Below the pieces are notes generated by a model. It saw nothing but the letters and a program-made list of their open reading frames with translations, had not been told where the DNA came from and searched no databases. Below are positions 44,161-54,011 of a stretch of 64,000 nt of DNA, piece after piece. Position 1 is the first letter of the stretch. The number at the start of each line of letters is the position of its first letter. Origin of the DNA: Leptotrichia sp. oral taxon 223 (GTDB taxonomy: Bacteria; Fusobacteriota; Fusobacteriia; Fusobacteriales; Leptotrichiaceae); the NCBI RefSeq assembly GCF_013394795.1, contig NZ_JABXYU010000001.1, positions 310,001-374,000 of the forward strand. Direction: 5' to 3'. Position numbers and translations under genes: made by a program.

Positions 44161-45444
44161 TTATCTCCCTTTTCCAAAAATTACAATTGTAACCGTCTTC
44201 AGTAATATCTTCACATCAAACAAAATATCGTGATTTTTTATATAATACAAATCATACTGCAATTTTCTGTAAGCGTCTTCAATGCTCGCTCCATACGGAT
44301 ACATAACTTGTGCCCAGCCAGTAAGCCCTGGTTTTACAGTATGTCTTAAATTGTAGTACATAATTTCCTTTTCCAGTTGCTTTATAAAAAATTCTCTTTC
44401 TGGACGTGGTCCAACAAAACTCATTTCTCCACGCAGCACATTCCATAGTTGTGGCAATTCGTCAATTCTTGTAAGACGCATAAATTTACCAAATTTTGTG
44501 ACACGGTTGTCGTTTTTTGTAGCCCATTTTGGCCCGTCTTTTTCGGCATCAGTTGTCATTGAACGAAATTTTACTATTTTAAACGGCTTGTTTCCTTCCC
44601 CGATTCTTTCCTGAATAAAGAATACCGGCCCTTTTGACTCCAGTTTTATTATTATTGCAGCAATAATCATAATCGGAATTACACAGACTCCAATTAAAAG
44701 TGCAAAAATTATGTCAAGAATACGTTTTGCCTTCAAGTTAAAGCTGTTGTAGTAAATTTCAAATCCTGTATTTTCCAAAAACCATTTTGGACTTAAGTTT
44801 GAAACCGGCAATTTATTTTCATACATTTCGTAAAATTCCAGATAGTTGTAATACTGCATTCCGCCAAGTTTGTACTGCAAAAGTTTGTCGACAAGTTTTG
44901 TATCATACAAAAGATTACTTGTAAAATCCACAATTATATCAACTTTTTTATTTTCACATAGATTCAATAATTTTTCTGTTAAAATAACCATATTTTTTTC
45001 TTCTTTTAAAAAGTCTGATAATTTGTACTGACGATCTTTCTTTATGCTTTCCAGCAAATCTTCTGTATACCCATTTTCACCAACAAAAACAATTCTTTGC
45101 TTTTCTGCTAACCCGATTATTATAATATAACGATAAATAATCTGAAACATTGTAATTAGCCCAAACAGAATTATCGCCTCATTCAGAATGAATATACGCA
45201 AAAATGTCGTAATCATAACAAGAATAAAGTTAATTCCAACAATAATTACAATATCCCGTAATCTATATCTTCCTGCCATATTATAAACATTCGCCACATA
45301 ATAAATTACCATAGAACAAATAATCACAATAACATTTGTAAATCCAAGTCCACGATTTATAAGTAGCAAGCCTACCAAATACATCACAATTGTCAATATT
45401 CCGAATAAATAGGAATAATTTTTTTTCATTCCACTTACTGCCAT
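44161..45444 (-). CDS. Polyprenyl-phosphate sugar-1-phosphate transferase (WbaP/WcaJ-like)
   Basis: Starts surface polysaccharide repeat units by moving a sugar phosphate to undecaprenyl phosphate in the inner membrane. The N-terminal part has four or more membrane segments and a CoA-binding-like domain ([20 protein letters not shown]). The C-terminal catalytic domain has [64 protein letters not shown] and [15 protein letters not shown]. The 427 residues fit the family. No other polysaccharide gene is adjacent except an acyltransferase at 47158-48291. The sugar cannot be told. Confidence 0.92.
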   Translation of the reverse strand: MAVSGMKKNYSYLFGILTIVMYLVGLLLINRGLGFTNVIVIICSMVIYYVANVYNMAGRYRLRDIVIIVGINFILVMITTFLRIFILNEAIILFGLITMFQIIYRYIIIIGLAEKQRIVFVGENGYTEDLLESIKKDRQYKLSDFLKEEKNMVILTEKLLNLCENKKVDIIVDFTSNLLYDTKLVDKLLQYKLGGMQYYNYLEFYEMYENKLPVSNLSPKWFLENTGFEIYYNSFNLKAKRILDIIFALLIGVCVIPIMIIAAIIIKLESKGPVFFIQERIGEGNKPFKIVKFRSMTTDAEKDGPKWATKNDNRVTKFGKFMRLTRIDELPQLWNVLRGEMSFVGPRPEREFFIKQLEKEIMYYNLRHTVKPGLTGWAQVMYPYGASIEDAYRKLQYDLYYIKNHDILFDVKILLKTVTIVIFGKGR

Positions 45445-45525
45445 TCTAAACTACACTTCCTTTTTTTATTTTTTCTTAAAAATATACTCAATTACTAAAA
45501 TCTTCATCATTTTTACCAAAAAAAT

Positions 45526-46554
45526 TTATTCTTCCATTATTTCATATTTCATCTTAATTTTTTTTCTATAAAATGCAAGTCCAACAAAGACAATTCTGCC
45601 TACTCCTCTATTTCTTAATTCCACATCGTACTCTTTCTCTTTTATCTGTTCAAATCCAGCTTTTGCATAATTTTCCAGCTCATCTTCATTATTTACAACT
45701 TTAAATTCAAATATATACGCTGGATTTATTTTATTTTTAGGTTCTAAAACTAAATCTGCCCTTCCATAACCACTTTCTCTTTCTGATAGTCTAATGTAGT
45801 CATTTGCAAGTATTATAAATATTCCAATTAAAAATATTTTGTAATACTTTTCATCTTTTTCCGTGTCAAAATAACTAAGTAAAGAAAGTATCTCCTCTTG
45901 AAGCCCTTTTGCAAATTCTTCTATTTTCCCATTTTTTAAATTTTCCACAATATTTGAAAACTGTGTATAATTTCCAACAAATCTATCTATAAAAATTTTT
46001 CTGAAAAAAGTCTGTATTTCTTTATTTGGAAGCCTTAATGGATAGAGTTCCCCCTTTTTCTCCCCGTCAGTTGTCAAATATCCGCTGTACAAAAATAATT
46101 CCCATATATCACTTGCATTAAATACATATTCCATATACTCATTTATTGCCTTATAAACTGTTTTCCCCACAAAAAGTTTTTCCAAGTCTTCTATTACCTT
46201 TTTATCTGCTTTCCCTAACAAATCATATATTGTCTTATTGCCTGAAACTCCTATCCAGTACGGACGTAATTTTTTTTCATCCAAAAAGTTAATAATCGAC
46301 CAAGGATTATAAATTTCAGTTTCTCCAAACTGATAACCATCATACCACTCCCTGACATCTTCCATCTCGTATTCCAGCCCATAATATTTCACAGACTCAA
46401 CAACTTCATTTTCGGTAAGTCCATAATACTCCGAATATTTTTCACTAAATATATTATTTACTTTCAAATTATTTAACCCTGAAAAAATTCCTTCCTTCAC
46501 AATTCTCAATATTCCAGTCATAATTCCAAACTGTAAATATTCATTATCCTTCAT
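45526..46554 (-). CDS. C-terminal part of a split AAA-ATPase/DUF1703 protein
   Basis: 342 residues matching the second half of AAA-ATPase-like/PD-(D/E)XK family proteins (DUF1703). MKDNEYLQFGIMTGILRIVKEG and IFSGLNNLKVNNIFSEKYSEYYG are the mid-domain; a restriction-like core is GRADLVLEP (Asp) and YIFEFKVVNNEDEL (Glu-x-Lys). In most relatives this is joined to the ATPase half in one frame. Here it starts with an ATG that overlaps the TGA of the first half (ATGA), with GGAG 6 bp upstream. Confidence 0.8.
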   Translation of the reverse strand: MKDNEYLQFGIMTGILRIVKEGIFSGLNNLKVNNIFSEKYSEYYGLTENEVVESVKYYGLEYEMEDVREWYDGYQFGETEIYNPWSIINFLDEKKLRPYWIGVSGNKTIYDLLGKADKKVIEDLEKLFVGKTVYKAINEYMEYVFNASDIWELFLYSGYLTTDGEKKGELYPLRLPNKEIQTFFRKIFIDRFVGNYTQFSNIVENLKNGKIEEFAKGLQEEILSLLSYFDTEKDEKYYKIFLIGIFIILANDYIRLSERESGYGRADLVLEPKNKINPAYIFEFKVVNNEDELENYAKAGFEQIKEKEYDVELRNRGVGRIVFVGLAFYRKKIKMKYEIMEE

Positions 46555-47183
46555 TGCATCTCCATAAAACTTCTTAAAAAAGAAATTGCCTGTTTATAGT
46601 ATCCCTCCTGATAAGCCTGAATTATCGGCGTATCATATTCATCTATCAGCACAACAGCTTTTTTTCCATAATATTCATACAAATATTTTGTCAATGCTTT
46701 CAATGAGCCTTTCCAATTTGAATTTTCATTATTAAAACAAATATTGTTAAAATCCATCAAATCAAATTCATCCATTTTTTTTCTTATATACTTAAATTCT
46801 ATATAAATATTTCTTATTAAATCTCTTATCTGACTAAAACAGTTTTCCCAGCTAACCTCTTCAATATTCCTAAAATTTATATATATAACAGGATATTGCC
46901 CCTGCTCCTGCATGTATTCACTTTCAAAAATATTTAATTCGTCAAATAATTTTCGATTTTCTTCTCTATTTTCTATATCAAAAAAATATTTAATCATTGA
47001 CATATTAAGAGTTTTTCCAAATCTTCTTGGACGTTTGAATAAGTTTACTTTTGCCCTGTAATGTAAAATATCTTCAATTAACTTTGTTTTATCAATATAA
47101 TAATAATTATTTTCTACAATTTCCTTAAAATCAGACACCCCTATCGGTAACGGCTTTCTATTTCGAGTCTTTTTTTCTGCCAT
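46551..47183 (-). CDS. N-terminal part of a split AAA-ATPase/DUF1703 protein
   Basis: 210 residues holding the AAA-like domain: PIGVSDFKEIVENNYYYIDKT, the P-loop-like RPRRFGKTLNMSM and the acidic strand AVVLIDEYDTPIIQAY. The frame ends at SFMEMQ; the usual continuation in the family (SF-x-GDAMKDNEY) lies in the next frame, so one T was probably lost from a short T run (46566-46569 on the + strand is AAAA). The start (GGAGGGAG site) overlaps the last 26 bp of the acyltransferase gene. This family is often multi-copy in Bacteroidetes and Fusobacteria; its function is unclear. Confidence 0.8.
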   Translation of the reverse strand: MAEKKTRNRKPLPIGVSDFKEIVENNYYYIDKTKLIEDILHYRAKVNLFKRPRRFGKTLNMSMIKYFFDIENREENRKLFDELNIFESEYMQEQGQYPVIYINFRNIEEVSWENCFSQIRDLIRNIYIEFKYIRKKMDEFDLMDFNNICFNNENSNWKGSLKALTKYLYEYYGKKAVVLIDEYDTPIIQAYQEGYYKQAISFLRSFMEMQ

Positions 47184-48291
47184 ATTTCTCCCTCCTTTTA
47201 TTCATTCCCGCTAAGAAATTATATAATCTATTTAATATTTCACTTGTAAAAAGCGATAGCAAAAATACTATCAAAAACGTAATAATTATATATAAAAAAT
47301 AATTCATTCTAGACTTTAACATTCTTTCGCAAAAAAATAAAAAAATCGGATGAATTAAATAAATATCATAAGTTTTCGCTGATACAGATTTTATAACATT
47401 TTTTACTTTTCTTAAAACTTTTTCTACATCAAAAATATTTACAAAAAAATCATAAAGCAAAACTGCGGATATAAATACACTAATTGAATGATAATCATAA
47501 AAATAGTCAAAAAACTTTCCGCTTGATTTTGTAAATATATACGTTAAAAAGACAGTTAATACCACTGTTATTAAAAAAATCGTATATTTTTGCCATTTTT
47601 TCATATTCAAAGGTTTTTCTGCAAGTAAATAGCCAATTAAGAAGTAACCGACATATTGCCCAGCTGGAGAATATATTTTTATATTTTTCTTAAAAATTAC
47701 ATTCAAAAATGGTATCAAAACCATAAATATTATCCATATAAAAACTAGATAATTAATGCTTTTTCTCTCAATTTTTGCCACAACTTTTCGTAAAAATGGC
47801 GTTATCAGATAAAGTGACAATATCATATAAATGTACCACAAATGATAGTAAATTTTACCTTGAAAAAAACTTGAAAAGAAATTATGGTAACTTTCTTTCT
47901 GGAAAAAAATTGAAATTATAGTCTTATAAGTTGATTTTCTAAAAAAAACTGAAAATAATTCATTATCTTTCACATCTTTAAAAATTATTGTAAATATAAA
48001 AAAAATAACAGAATATATGAAAAACTTAGGAAGTATCTTTGCAAATCTTTTTTTAAAAAATATCTTCACATCCTCATCTTTTCTCAATAAAAAAAATCCG
48101 CTAATCATAACAAATATCGGCACGCACATTCTGCTAAATGAATCTACAATATTTGCCATCATCCATCTATTTCCAGATATTTTCCCATAATTATATAACT
48201 CGCTTGCAACAATATGAATAAATAAAACCATAACAATTGCAATACATTTTAAAATATCAAAGTTAAAAAATCTGTCCTTATTTTTTATCAT
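47158..48291 (-). CDS. Acyltransferase 3 family membrane protein
   Basis: A 377-residue integral membrane protein with about ten segments. It has the family opening FNFDILKCIAIVMVLFIHI (with the conserved His) and SRMCVPIFVMISGFFLLRK. Such proteins O-acetylate or otherwise acylate surface polysaccharides, peptidoglycan or lipids. A role with the sugar-phosphate transferase at 44161 is possible. The Lys/Arg-rich C-terminus (MNKRREKYGRKKDSK) overlaps the next gene by 26 bp. No clear ribosome site is visible before the ATG at 48291. Confidence 0.85.
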   Translation of the reverse strand: MIKNKDRFFNFDILKCIAIVMVLFIHIVASELYNYGKISGNRWMMANIVDSFSRMCVPIFVMISGFFLLRKDEDVKIFFKKRFAKILPKFFIYSVIFFIFTIIFKDVKDNELFSVFFRKSTYKTIISIFFQKESYHNFFSSFFQGKIYYHLWYIYMILSLYLITPFLRKVVAKIERKSINYLVFIWIIFMVLIPFLNVIFKKNIKIYSPAGQYVGYFLIGYLLAEKPLNMKKWQKYTIFLITVVLTVFLTYIFTKSSGKFFDYFYDYHSISVFISAVLLYDFFVNIFDVEKVLRKVKNVIKSVSAKTYDIYLIHPIFLFFCERMLKSRMNYFLYIIITFLIVFLLSLFTSEILNRLYNFLAGMNKRREKYGRKKDSK

Positions 48292-48505
48292 TTATAAATC
48301 TCCAAATTTATCAATTTCCCTCAATAAAAATATAACTAATTTTACCATAGTTTAAGGTAAAAAACAATCAAAAAACTACGCAATCCATAAATGTCGATAT
48401 TTCCATATTTCAAATACACGAAAAAAGAAAAAATATTACTTAAAAATCCCTTAAAATTTAAATGTATGTAACAAATATGTATCAAAAACACACTATATAT
48501 AGTAC

Positions 48506-48533
48506 AAAAAAAGATAGCCACTTCTGACTATCT
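48506..48533 (-). terminator. Terminator-type hairpin with no minus-strand gene upstream
   Basis: On the minus strand AGATAGTCA (48533-48525) pairs with TGGCTATCT (48520-48512), one G-U pair, 4-nt loop, then seven T. The same stem sequence forms the terminator at 60046-60074. Confidence 0.65.
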
Positions 48534-48619
48534 TAATTTATAAGCGATTTTATTTCTGCCATTAATCTGGAGTATATCCAAAAATTTAGACTAATTAATA
48601 GATATTTTTTAAATAAAAT

Positions 48620-48647
48620 TTGCATTTTGGATAAATTTGGGTATAAT
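48620..48647 (+). promoter_or_regulatory. Promoter of the methyltransferase-ABC operon
   Basis: TTGCAT at 48620-48625, 16-bp spacer, perfect TATAAT at 48642-48647. The start of transcription near 48654 gives a leader of about 40 nt. Confidence 0.65.
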
Positions 48648-48694
48648 TCTATTAGATAGTTTGTAAACCAAAATATTTGAAGGAGAAAAGAAAT

Positions 48695-49489
48695 ATGAAA
48701 ATAAAATTAAACAACGTTTCTGAAACTATGCTTATTACTCTGTATATGCGGGCAACCGATGCTAAAAGTGAAAAACCAATTTTGAATGACAAAAAATCTG
48801 AAGAAATAATTTCACAGATAGACTATGATTTTTCAAAATTTAAACATGCATGGGCTTCGTATTATGGTGTGCTTTCACGTGCAAAAATGATGGATAATGA
48901 AGTGACAAAATTTATGAAAAAATATCCAGATTGTGTAATTGTGTCGATTGGATGTGGACTAGATACGAGATTTTTACGAATAGATAACGGAAAAATAAAA
49001 TGGTACAATCTTGATTTGCCAGAAGTCATTGAAAAACGAAAGCTCTTTTTTGAACCAAATGAAAGAGTTATAGATATTGCAAAATCTGCATTTGATTCAG
49101 CATGGACAAAGGATATTAAACTGGAAGGGAAAAAATTGCTTATTATTTCCGAAGGTGTATTAATGTACTTTGAAGAACAGCAAATTAAACAGTTTTTGGA
49201 AATACTAACTGATAATTTTGATTCTTTTGAAGCTCAATTTGACTTGCTATATAAAGGAACAGTTAAAATGAGTAAAAAACACGATACCTTAAAAAATATG
49301 GAAGCAAAATTTAGTTGGGGGGTAAAAGATGGAAGTGAAGTTGTAAAATTAAATCCAAAATTAAAGCAAACTGGACTTATTAATTTTACTGACGAAATGA
49401 AACATCATCTTCCTGGCTGGAAAAAATTGTTTATTCCATTCTTTTACATTTTTAATAACAGACTTGGAATTTATACTTATGAAAAATAG
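48695..49489 (+). CDS. SAM-dependent methyltransferase, TcmP/LCMT family
   Basis: A 264-residue soluble enzyme of the Ppm1/TcmP (leucine carboxyl methyltransferase-like) family. The SAM loop is VIVSIGCGLDTRFLRID, then WYNLDLPEVIEKRK with the acidic ribose contact, and LLIISEGVLMYFEEQQIKQF. These enzymes methylate carboxyl or hydroxyl groups of small metabolites. The start at 48695 follows AAGGAG; a TTG-initiated longer frame is less likely. It is the first gene in an operon with two ABC exporters (48-bp gap), suggesting it modifies the carried compound (inference). Confidence 0.87.
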   Translation: MKIKLNNVSETMLITLYMRATDAKSEKPILNDKKSEEIISQIDYDFSKFKHAWASYYGVLSRAKMMDNEVTKFMKKYPDCVIVSIGCGLDTRFLRIDNGKIKWYNLDLPEVIEKRKLFFEPNERVIDIAKSAFDSAWTKDIKLEGKKLLIISEGVLMYFEEQQIKQFLEILTDNFDSFEAQFDLLYKGTVKMSKKHDTLKNMEAKFSWGVKDGSEVVKLNPKLKQTGLINFTDEMKHHLPGWKKLFIPFFYIFNNRLGIYTYEK

Positions 49490-49537
49490 AATTATTTTTT
49501 AATTTATTTCCTTTAATACATGAATGGAGGGATTATT

Positions 49538-51274
49538 ATGAAAGAATTGAAATATTTGCTAAGTTTATCTGGTAAACATAAGGTGAAGCTGATTTTTTCA
49601 GCAATATTCAGTATAATTGGTACAACATTGTCTGCTGTGCCTTATCTTCTTGTGTATCAGATTGTTTTGGAGCTTTTTAAGGCGAATATTGATTATTCAA
49701 AAATAAAGTTCTGTGTTTCTATTGCGATATTTTTTATAATTGTAAAAATAATTATGCAGATTTTATCAGGGGTATTTTCACATATTGCGGCTTTTTCAAT
49801 TTTGTACAAGATTAGGATTGATTTGATTGAGCATTTGTCAAAGCTAAATATGGGATTTTTTAAGAAAAATATGTCTGGAAAGCTGAAAAAGATTATTAAT
49901 GAGGATATTGAAAAATTGGAACTTTTTATTGCACATCAGATTCCAGATTTATCATCAGCACTTGTAACTCCGATAATATTTTTGGGAATTATGATTTACT
50001 TTAACTGGAAATTGACACTTGTTTTATTTATTCCAATTATTCTAAGCATAATGGCGCAGGGAAAAATGTTTCAAAGCTACGGAACCCATGTAGAACATTA
50101 TTATACTCTTCTTGCAAACTTAAACGCTACTATTATGGAATACATAAATGCAATGAATGTTATGAAAGCATTCAACCTTACTGCTAAATCATTCAAGGAT
50201 TATCGGGATATTACTCAGGAATATGCGGATTACTGGATTGAACTCACAGAATTAAGTGTACCATTTTATTCAATTTTTCTCTGTCTGACTGATTCCGGGC
50301 TGCTTTTCATTATTCCCGTTGGCGGACTTATGCTATTTTATAATCAAATTTCAGTATCTGCGTATATTTTATTTATTTTAATGAGTACAATTTTTTTAAG
50401 CTCATTAAAGGCATTATTTGACTTGGCACACCATCTTTCCGCATTAACTAAAGGGTTAGGGAAAATTATGGAAATCAATGGGGAACAGGAGCAAAAATCT
50501 GGAAACACAAATTTCCCTTCTAATTTTTCAGGCTATATAAAATATGAAAATGTAAATTTTGCATATAAAAATAAAAATGTTATAAATAACTTTTCCTTGG
50601 AAATAAAATCTGGAACTTCAACCGCACTTGTAGGGCCTTCTGGCTCAGGAAAAACAACGATAGGACTTCTACTTGGAAGATTCTGGGACATAAATAGCGG
50701 AAAAATAACGATTGATGGAACTGATATTAAGGATTTTGCTTATACAGGATTGGCTGACAATGTTTCGTTTGTTTTTCAGGATACATTTATGCTTCACGAT
50801 ACTATTTTTGAGAATATAAGAATGGGGAAGGATTATTCGCTGGAAGAAGTGGAAAATGCTGCAAAAAAAGCACAAATTCACGATTTTATAATGTCCTTGC
50901 CTCAAAAATACGAAACTGTAATTGGTGAAGGCGGGATTAAGTTAAGTGGTGGGGAAAAACAGAGAATTTCAATAGCTCGTGCCATTTTAAAAAATGCCCC
51001 AATTATCGTGCTGGACGAAGTTACTTCCTACTCCGACATTGAAAACGAAGCCAAGATTCAGGAGGCTTTACGTACTTTGTTAAAAGGGAAAACTGCCATT
51101 ATCATTGCTCACAGACTCTACACAATAAAAAATGCCGATAATATCGTTGTAATGAATAAAGGACGTATTACCGAGCAAGGTACTCACAAGGAGCTTCTGC
51201 AAAATAAATCTGAATACTGGCATTTATGGAATTTATATAGCGATAATGATTTGATGGAAAATAAGGAAATTTAG
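49538..51274 (+). CDS. ABC transporter, fused permease and ATPase (subunit 1)
   Basis: A 578-residue half transporter: six membrane segments (about 1-300) and an ATPase domain. Walker A is ALVGPSGSGKTTIGLL, the signature IKLSGGEKQRISIARAI, Walker B IIVLDEV. The D-loop is SYSDIEN where most have SALD, so the site it forms with the partner may be unequal. The GGAGGG site supports the ATG at 49538. With the next gene it forms a likely heterodimer, of the type seen in YbtPQ/IrtAB and in drug exporters. Direction and cargo are unknown. Confidence 0.87.
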   Translation: MKELKYLLSLSGKHKVKLIFSAIFSIIGTTLSAVPYLLVYQIVLELFKANIDYSKIKFCVSIAIFFIIVKIIMQILSGVFSHIAAFSILYKIRIDLIEHLSKLNMGFFKKNMSGKLKKIINEDIEKLELFIAHQIPDLSSALVTPIIFLGIMIYFNWKLTLVLFIPIILSIMAQGKMFQSYGTHVEHYYTLLANLNATIMEYINAMNVMKAFNLTAKSFKDYRDITQEYADYWIELTELSVPFYSIFLCLTDSGLLFIIPVGGLMLFYNQISVSAYILFILMSTIFLSSLKALFDLAHHLSALTKGLGKIMEINGEQEQKSGNTNFPSNFSGYIKYENVNFAYKNKNVINNFSLEIKSGTSTALVGPSGSGKTTIGLLLGRFWDINSGKITIDGTDIKDFAYTGLADNVSFVFQDTFMLHDTIFENIRMGKDYSLEEVENAAKKAQIHDFIMSLPQKYETVIGEGGIKLSGGEKQRISIARAILKNAPIIVLDEVTSYSDIENEAKIQEALRTLLKGKTAIIIAHRLYTIKNADNIVVMNKGRITEQGTHKELLQNKSEYWHLWNLYSDNDLMENKEI

Positions 51275-51286
51275 GGGGTGTAGACA

Positions 51287-53026
51287 ATGATTAACGATAT
51301 TAGAAATATAAAAACTCTTGCTGGAAATAAATATAAAAATTTGAAAAAGCCAATATTTTTTCTAACAATAGATGCCATATTTTATATGATGAACTATGCA
51401 ATGTTTTATTTTACAATTATTGATTTGATGAATAATAATTTTACAATGAAAAAGTTGATAATCTATACTTTTATTATGATTTTTGCCATTATATGCAGAT
51501 TTGTATTAAATCGTATCGGATATATCGGGATTCAAAGCGAGGGAGCTAAAATTATTCAGGATTTGAGAATCAGGATGGGGGATCATTTGAGAAATTTGAA
51601 TCTGGGATACTTTAACAGTCATAACATTGGGAATATTATTAATATTATGACAAATGATTTACAGGATTTTGAGCAGGTTATAACTCACAGCACATCAGAA
51701 ATTATAAAGTTATCCATACTGACAATTTATCTTCTGTTAATTATATTTGCAATTTCTCCCCTGCTTGCCATACTGCAACTAATAATCTCGCTGACTGGAT
51801 TAGTATTTGTCATTCTGGGAACGAAAAAAGGTGCAAAAATAGCATTGAAAAAGAAGCATACTATGGATAATGTTGTTTCACGGATGGTGGAATATATCGC
51901 TGGAATGGAACTTTTTAAGGCATACAATCTGACTGGGGAACGATTTAAGAGGTTAAAGAACAGTTTTAATGATTTGAAAAGGGAAAGTATAAATACTGAA
52001 ATTGCTCTTGCCCCTTATGTTATGATTTTTCAGCTTATTACGGATATTTCCTTTGCCTTGCTTCTGCTTGTGTCTACACAGCTTTTTATGGCTTCTTCCA
52101 TTAATAAAATAGAATTTTTTTCATACATAATTATTGGACTTTCACTTTCAAACGTGCTAAAAGCCTTTTCTACACAATATACTTTTATCCAATACTTGAA
52201 ACTTGCCACAGATAAACTGATAAATGTGCATAATGAAAAGGAAATTTCCTATGAACTTGAAAAAGTTACTTTACCAAATTATGATATAAAATTCCAGAAT
52301 GTAAATTTTTTTTATGAAAAAGACACTCCTGTTCTAAAAAATATTACTTTTGAAGCAAAACAGGGGACAAAAACTGCCCTAGTCGGTTCGTCAGGCTCTG
52401 GAAAAACAACTGTTACCAGCCTTATTGCAAGATTCTGGGACTGCCAGTCTGGCGAAATTACCATTGGTGGAGTAAATATCCAAAAAATATATCCTGAAGA
52501 GCTGCTTACGAATATAAGCATGATTTTCCAAGATGTCTACTTGGTAAATGACACTTTTGAAAATAATATAAGGCTGGGAAAACCGAAGGCTACAAGGGAA
52601 GAAGTGATAAATGCGGCTAAAAATGCCAATTGTCACTATTTTATAATGGAAAGCGAAAATGGATACGACACTATAATCGGAGAAGGCGGCTCTACTTTGT
52701 CTGGTGGAGAAAAACAGAGAATTTCAATCGCAAGAGCCTTATTAAAAGATACCCCAATTATTCTAGTCGATGAAGCCACAGCCTCACTTGATGCCGACAA
52801 CGAACACGAAATAAGAAAATCACTAAGTATTCTTACAAAAAACAAGACTATAATTACAATCGCCCATAAACTCAACACAATAAAGGATTATGACAAAATT
52901 ATAGTTATGTCCGACGGAATAATCGAAGAAATTGGAAATCATAAGCAGCTCATGGAAAATAAAGGGCGATATTACAAAATGTATACTGAAATGGAAAAGG
53001 CACAGTCAGAATTTGAACTTATTTAA
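51287..53026 (+). CDS. ABC transporter, fused permease and ATPase (subunit 2)
   Basis: A 579-residue half transporter with the same layout as the upstream gene: membrane domain of six segments, then Walker A ALVGSSGSGKTTVTSL, signature TLSGGEKQRISIARALL, Walker B IILVDEATASLDADNE and switch ITIAHKLNTI. Unlike subunit 1 its D-loop is standard. A GGGGGTG site lies before the ATG, 12 bp after the previous stop. A bidirectional terminator closes the operon. Confidence 0.88.
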   Translation: MINDIRNIKTLAGNKYKNLKKPIFFLTIDAIFYMMNYAMFYFTIIDLMNNNFTMKKLIIYTFIMIFAIICRFVLNRIGYIGIQSEGAKIIQDLRIRMGDHLRNLNLGYFNSHNIGNIINIMTNDLQDFEQVITHSTSEIIKLSILTIYLLLIIFAISPLLAILQLIISLTGLVFVILGTKKGAKIALKKKHTMDNVVSRMVEYIAGMELFKAYNLTGERFKRLKNSFNDLKRESINTEIALAPYVMIFQLITDISFALLLLVSTQLFMASSINKIEFFSYIIIGLSLSNVLKAFSTQYTFIQYLKLATDKLINVHNEKEISYELEKVTLPNYDIKFQNVNFFYEKDTPVLKNITFEAKQGTKTALVGSSGSGKTTVTSLIARFWDCQSGEITIGGVNIQKIYPEELLTNISMIFQDVYLVNDTFENNIRLGKPKATREEVINAAKNANCHYFIMESENGYDTIIGEGGSTLSGGEKQRISIARALLKDTPIILVDEATASLDADNEHEIRKSLSILTKNKTIITIAHKLNTIKDYDKIIVMSDGIIEEIGNHKQLMENKGRYYKMYTEMEKAQSEFELI

Positions 53027-53064
53027 TTAAAATTTCAATTCACTATATAAATTTAATTTAATAT

Positions 53065-53118
53065 AAAAAACATACCCAGTTTCGAATTTTTTCAATCTAA
53101 AATCTGGGTATATTTTTA
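53065..53118. terminator. Bidirectional terminator between ABC operon and cinA
   Basis: ATACCCAG (53072-53079) pairs with CTGGGTAT (53104-53111) around a 24-nt loop. T runs lie on both sides (five T on +, six on minus), so it serves both converging transcripts. Confidence 0.8.
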
Positions 53119-53120
53119 TT

Positions 53121-53891
53121 TTATTCTTCCTTTATTTCTACCGCCTGCGGATAAATTTCCACAATTTCATTCGCAATCTTGTCAATTTCGGCAATCAGAT
53201 AATCTGTACTCCCTCTATCGCCTTTCATGGCGATTCTTACATGAACGCAGCCTTCCTTTGCATAAGGAGCGACAGTCGGATTTGACATTTCAAAATAATC
53301 TTTTAGCCTGTCGTCAATCTTTCCTTCTGGAATTCCTTTTATTTCAAGAGTTTTCATTAACAGAATATCATTTGAATATTGCATTAAAAATGGCAAAACC
53401 TGATTATCCACCATCCAAGTCATTTCTCTTGGAGGCCCTGGCAATACTATTATTTTTTTATTATCCTTTTCGTAAAAAAATCCTGGTGCAAGCCCAACTT
53501 CATTTTCAAGCAATTTTGAATTTTTTAAAATCGAAGCCTCTTTTCTCCCGCCAGAAGCCACTTCTCCAAAGCCCCTCTCATTATATTTTTTTACAATCAA
53601 GTCATAATACCGCTCTATCACTTCCAGTTCTTCTCCAAAATAATCAGCCACAACTTCCTTCGTAATATCATCAACCGTAGGCCCAAGCCCTCCAGTTGTA
53701 ATTACCAAATCCACCCTTTTAAAAGCATTTTCCAGACACCCCATAAGCCGTCCGTAATTATCCCCAACAGTAGTCTGATAATACAAATCAATCCCAATAT
53801 TTGTAAGTTTTGCCGAAATATATTGTGCATTCGTATTCACTATATCTCCTACCAGCAATTCTGTTCCAACGCATATAATTTCTGTCTTCAT
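53121..53891 (-). CDS. cinA: CinA N-terminal (molybdopterin-binding-like) protein
   Basis: A 256-residue protein matching the N-terminal COG1058 domain of CinA: EIICVGTELLVGDIVNTNAQ, QTTVGDN, LVITTGGLGPTVDDITKE, VGLAPGFFYE and IIVLPGPPREM. The deamidase (PncC) domain seen in full-length CinA is missing; the frame stops cleanly after this half. Short CinA proteins of this type may be ADP-ribose pyrophosphatases in NAD turnover. I start at 53891, where AAGGAAATGGAA gives better spacing than the ATG 6 bp further 5'. It is a single-gene unit. Confidence 0.9.
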   Translation of the reverse strand: MKTEIICVGTELLVGDIVNTNAQYISAKLTNIGIDLYYQTTVGDNYGRLMGCLENAFKRVDLVITTGGLGPTVDDITKEVVADYFGEELEVIERYYDLIVKKYNERGFGEVASGGRKEASILKNSKLLENEVGLAPGFFYEKDNKKIIVLPGPPREMTWMVDNQVLPFLMQYSNDILLMKTLEIKGIPEGKIDDRLKDYFEMSNPTVAPYAKEGCVHVRIAMKGDRGSTDYLIAEIDKIANEIVEIYPQAVEIKEE

Positions 53892-54011
53892 TTCCATTTC
53901 CTTCTTTTATTTTTTTTATTTACTTTTCATTTAAAATACCGCTAAATAAGTTTCAAAATTAAAAATCCTATTCAACGGTAAATTTTATTTTTTTATTGCT
54001 TTTGATTTTTA

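Larger units (their letters stand above)
48292..48694. other. Intergenic region between divergent genes
   Basis: 400 bp. It holds an orphan minus-strand terminator at 48506-48533 and the + strand promoter at 48620-48647. The rest (48292-48505) is AT-rich with nothing I can support. Confidence 0.5.
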
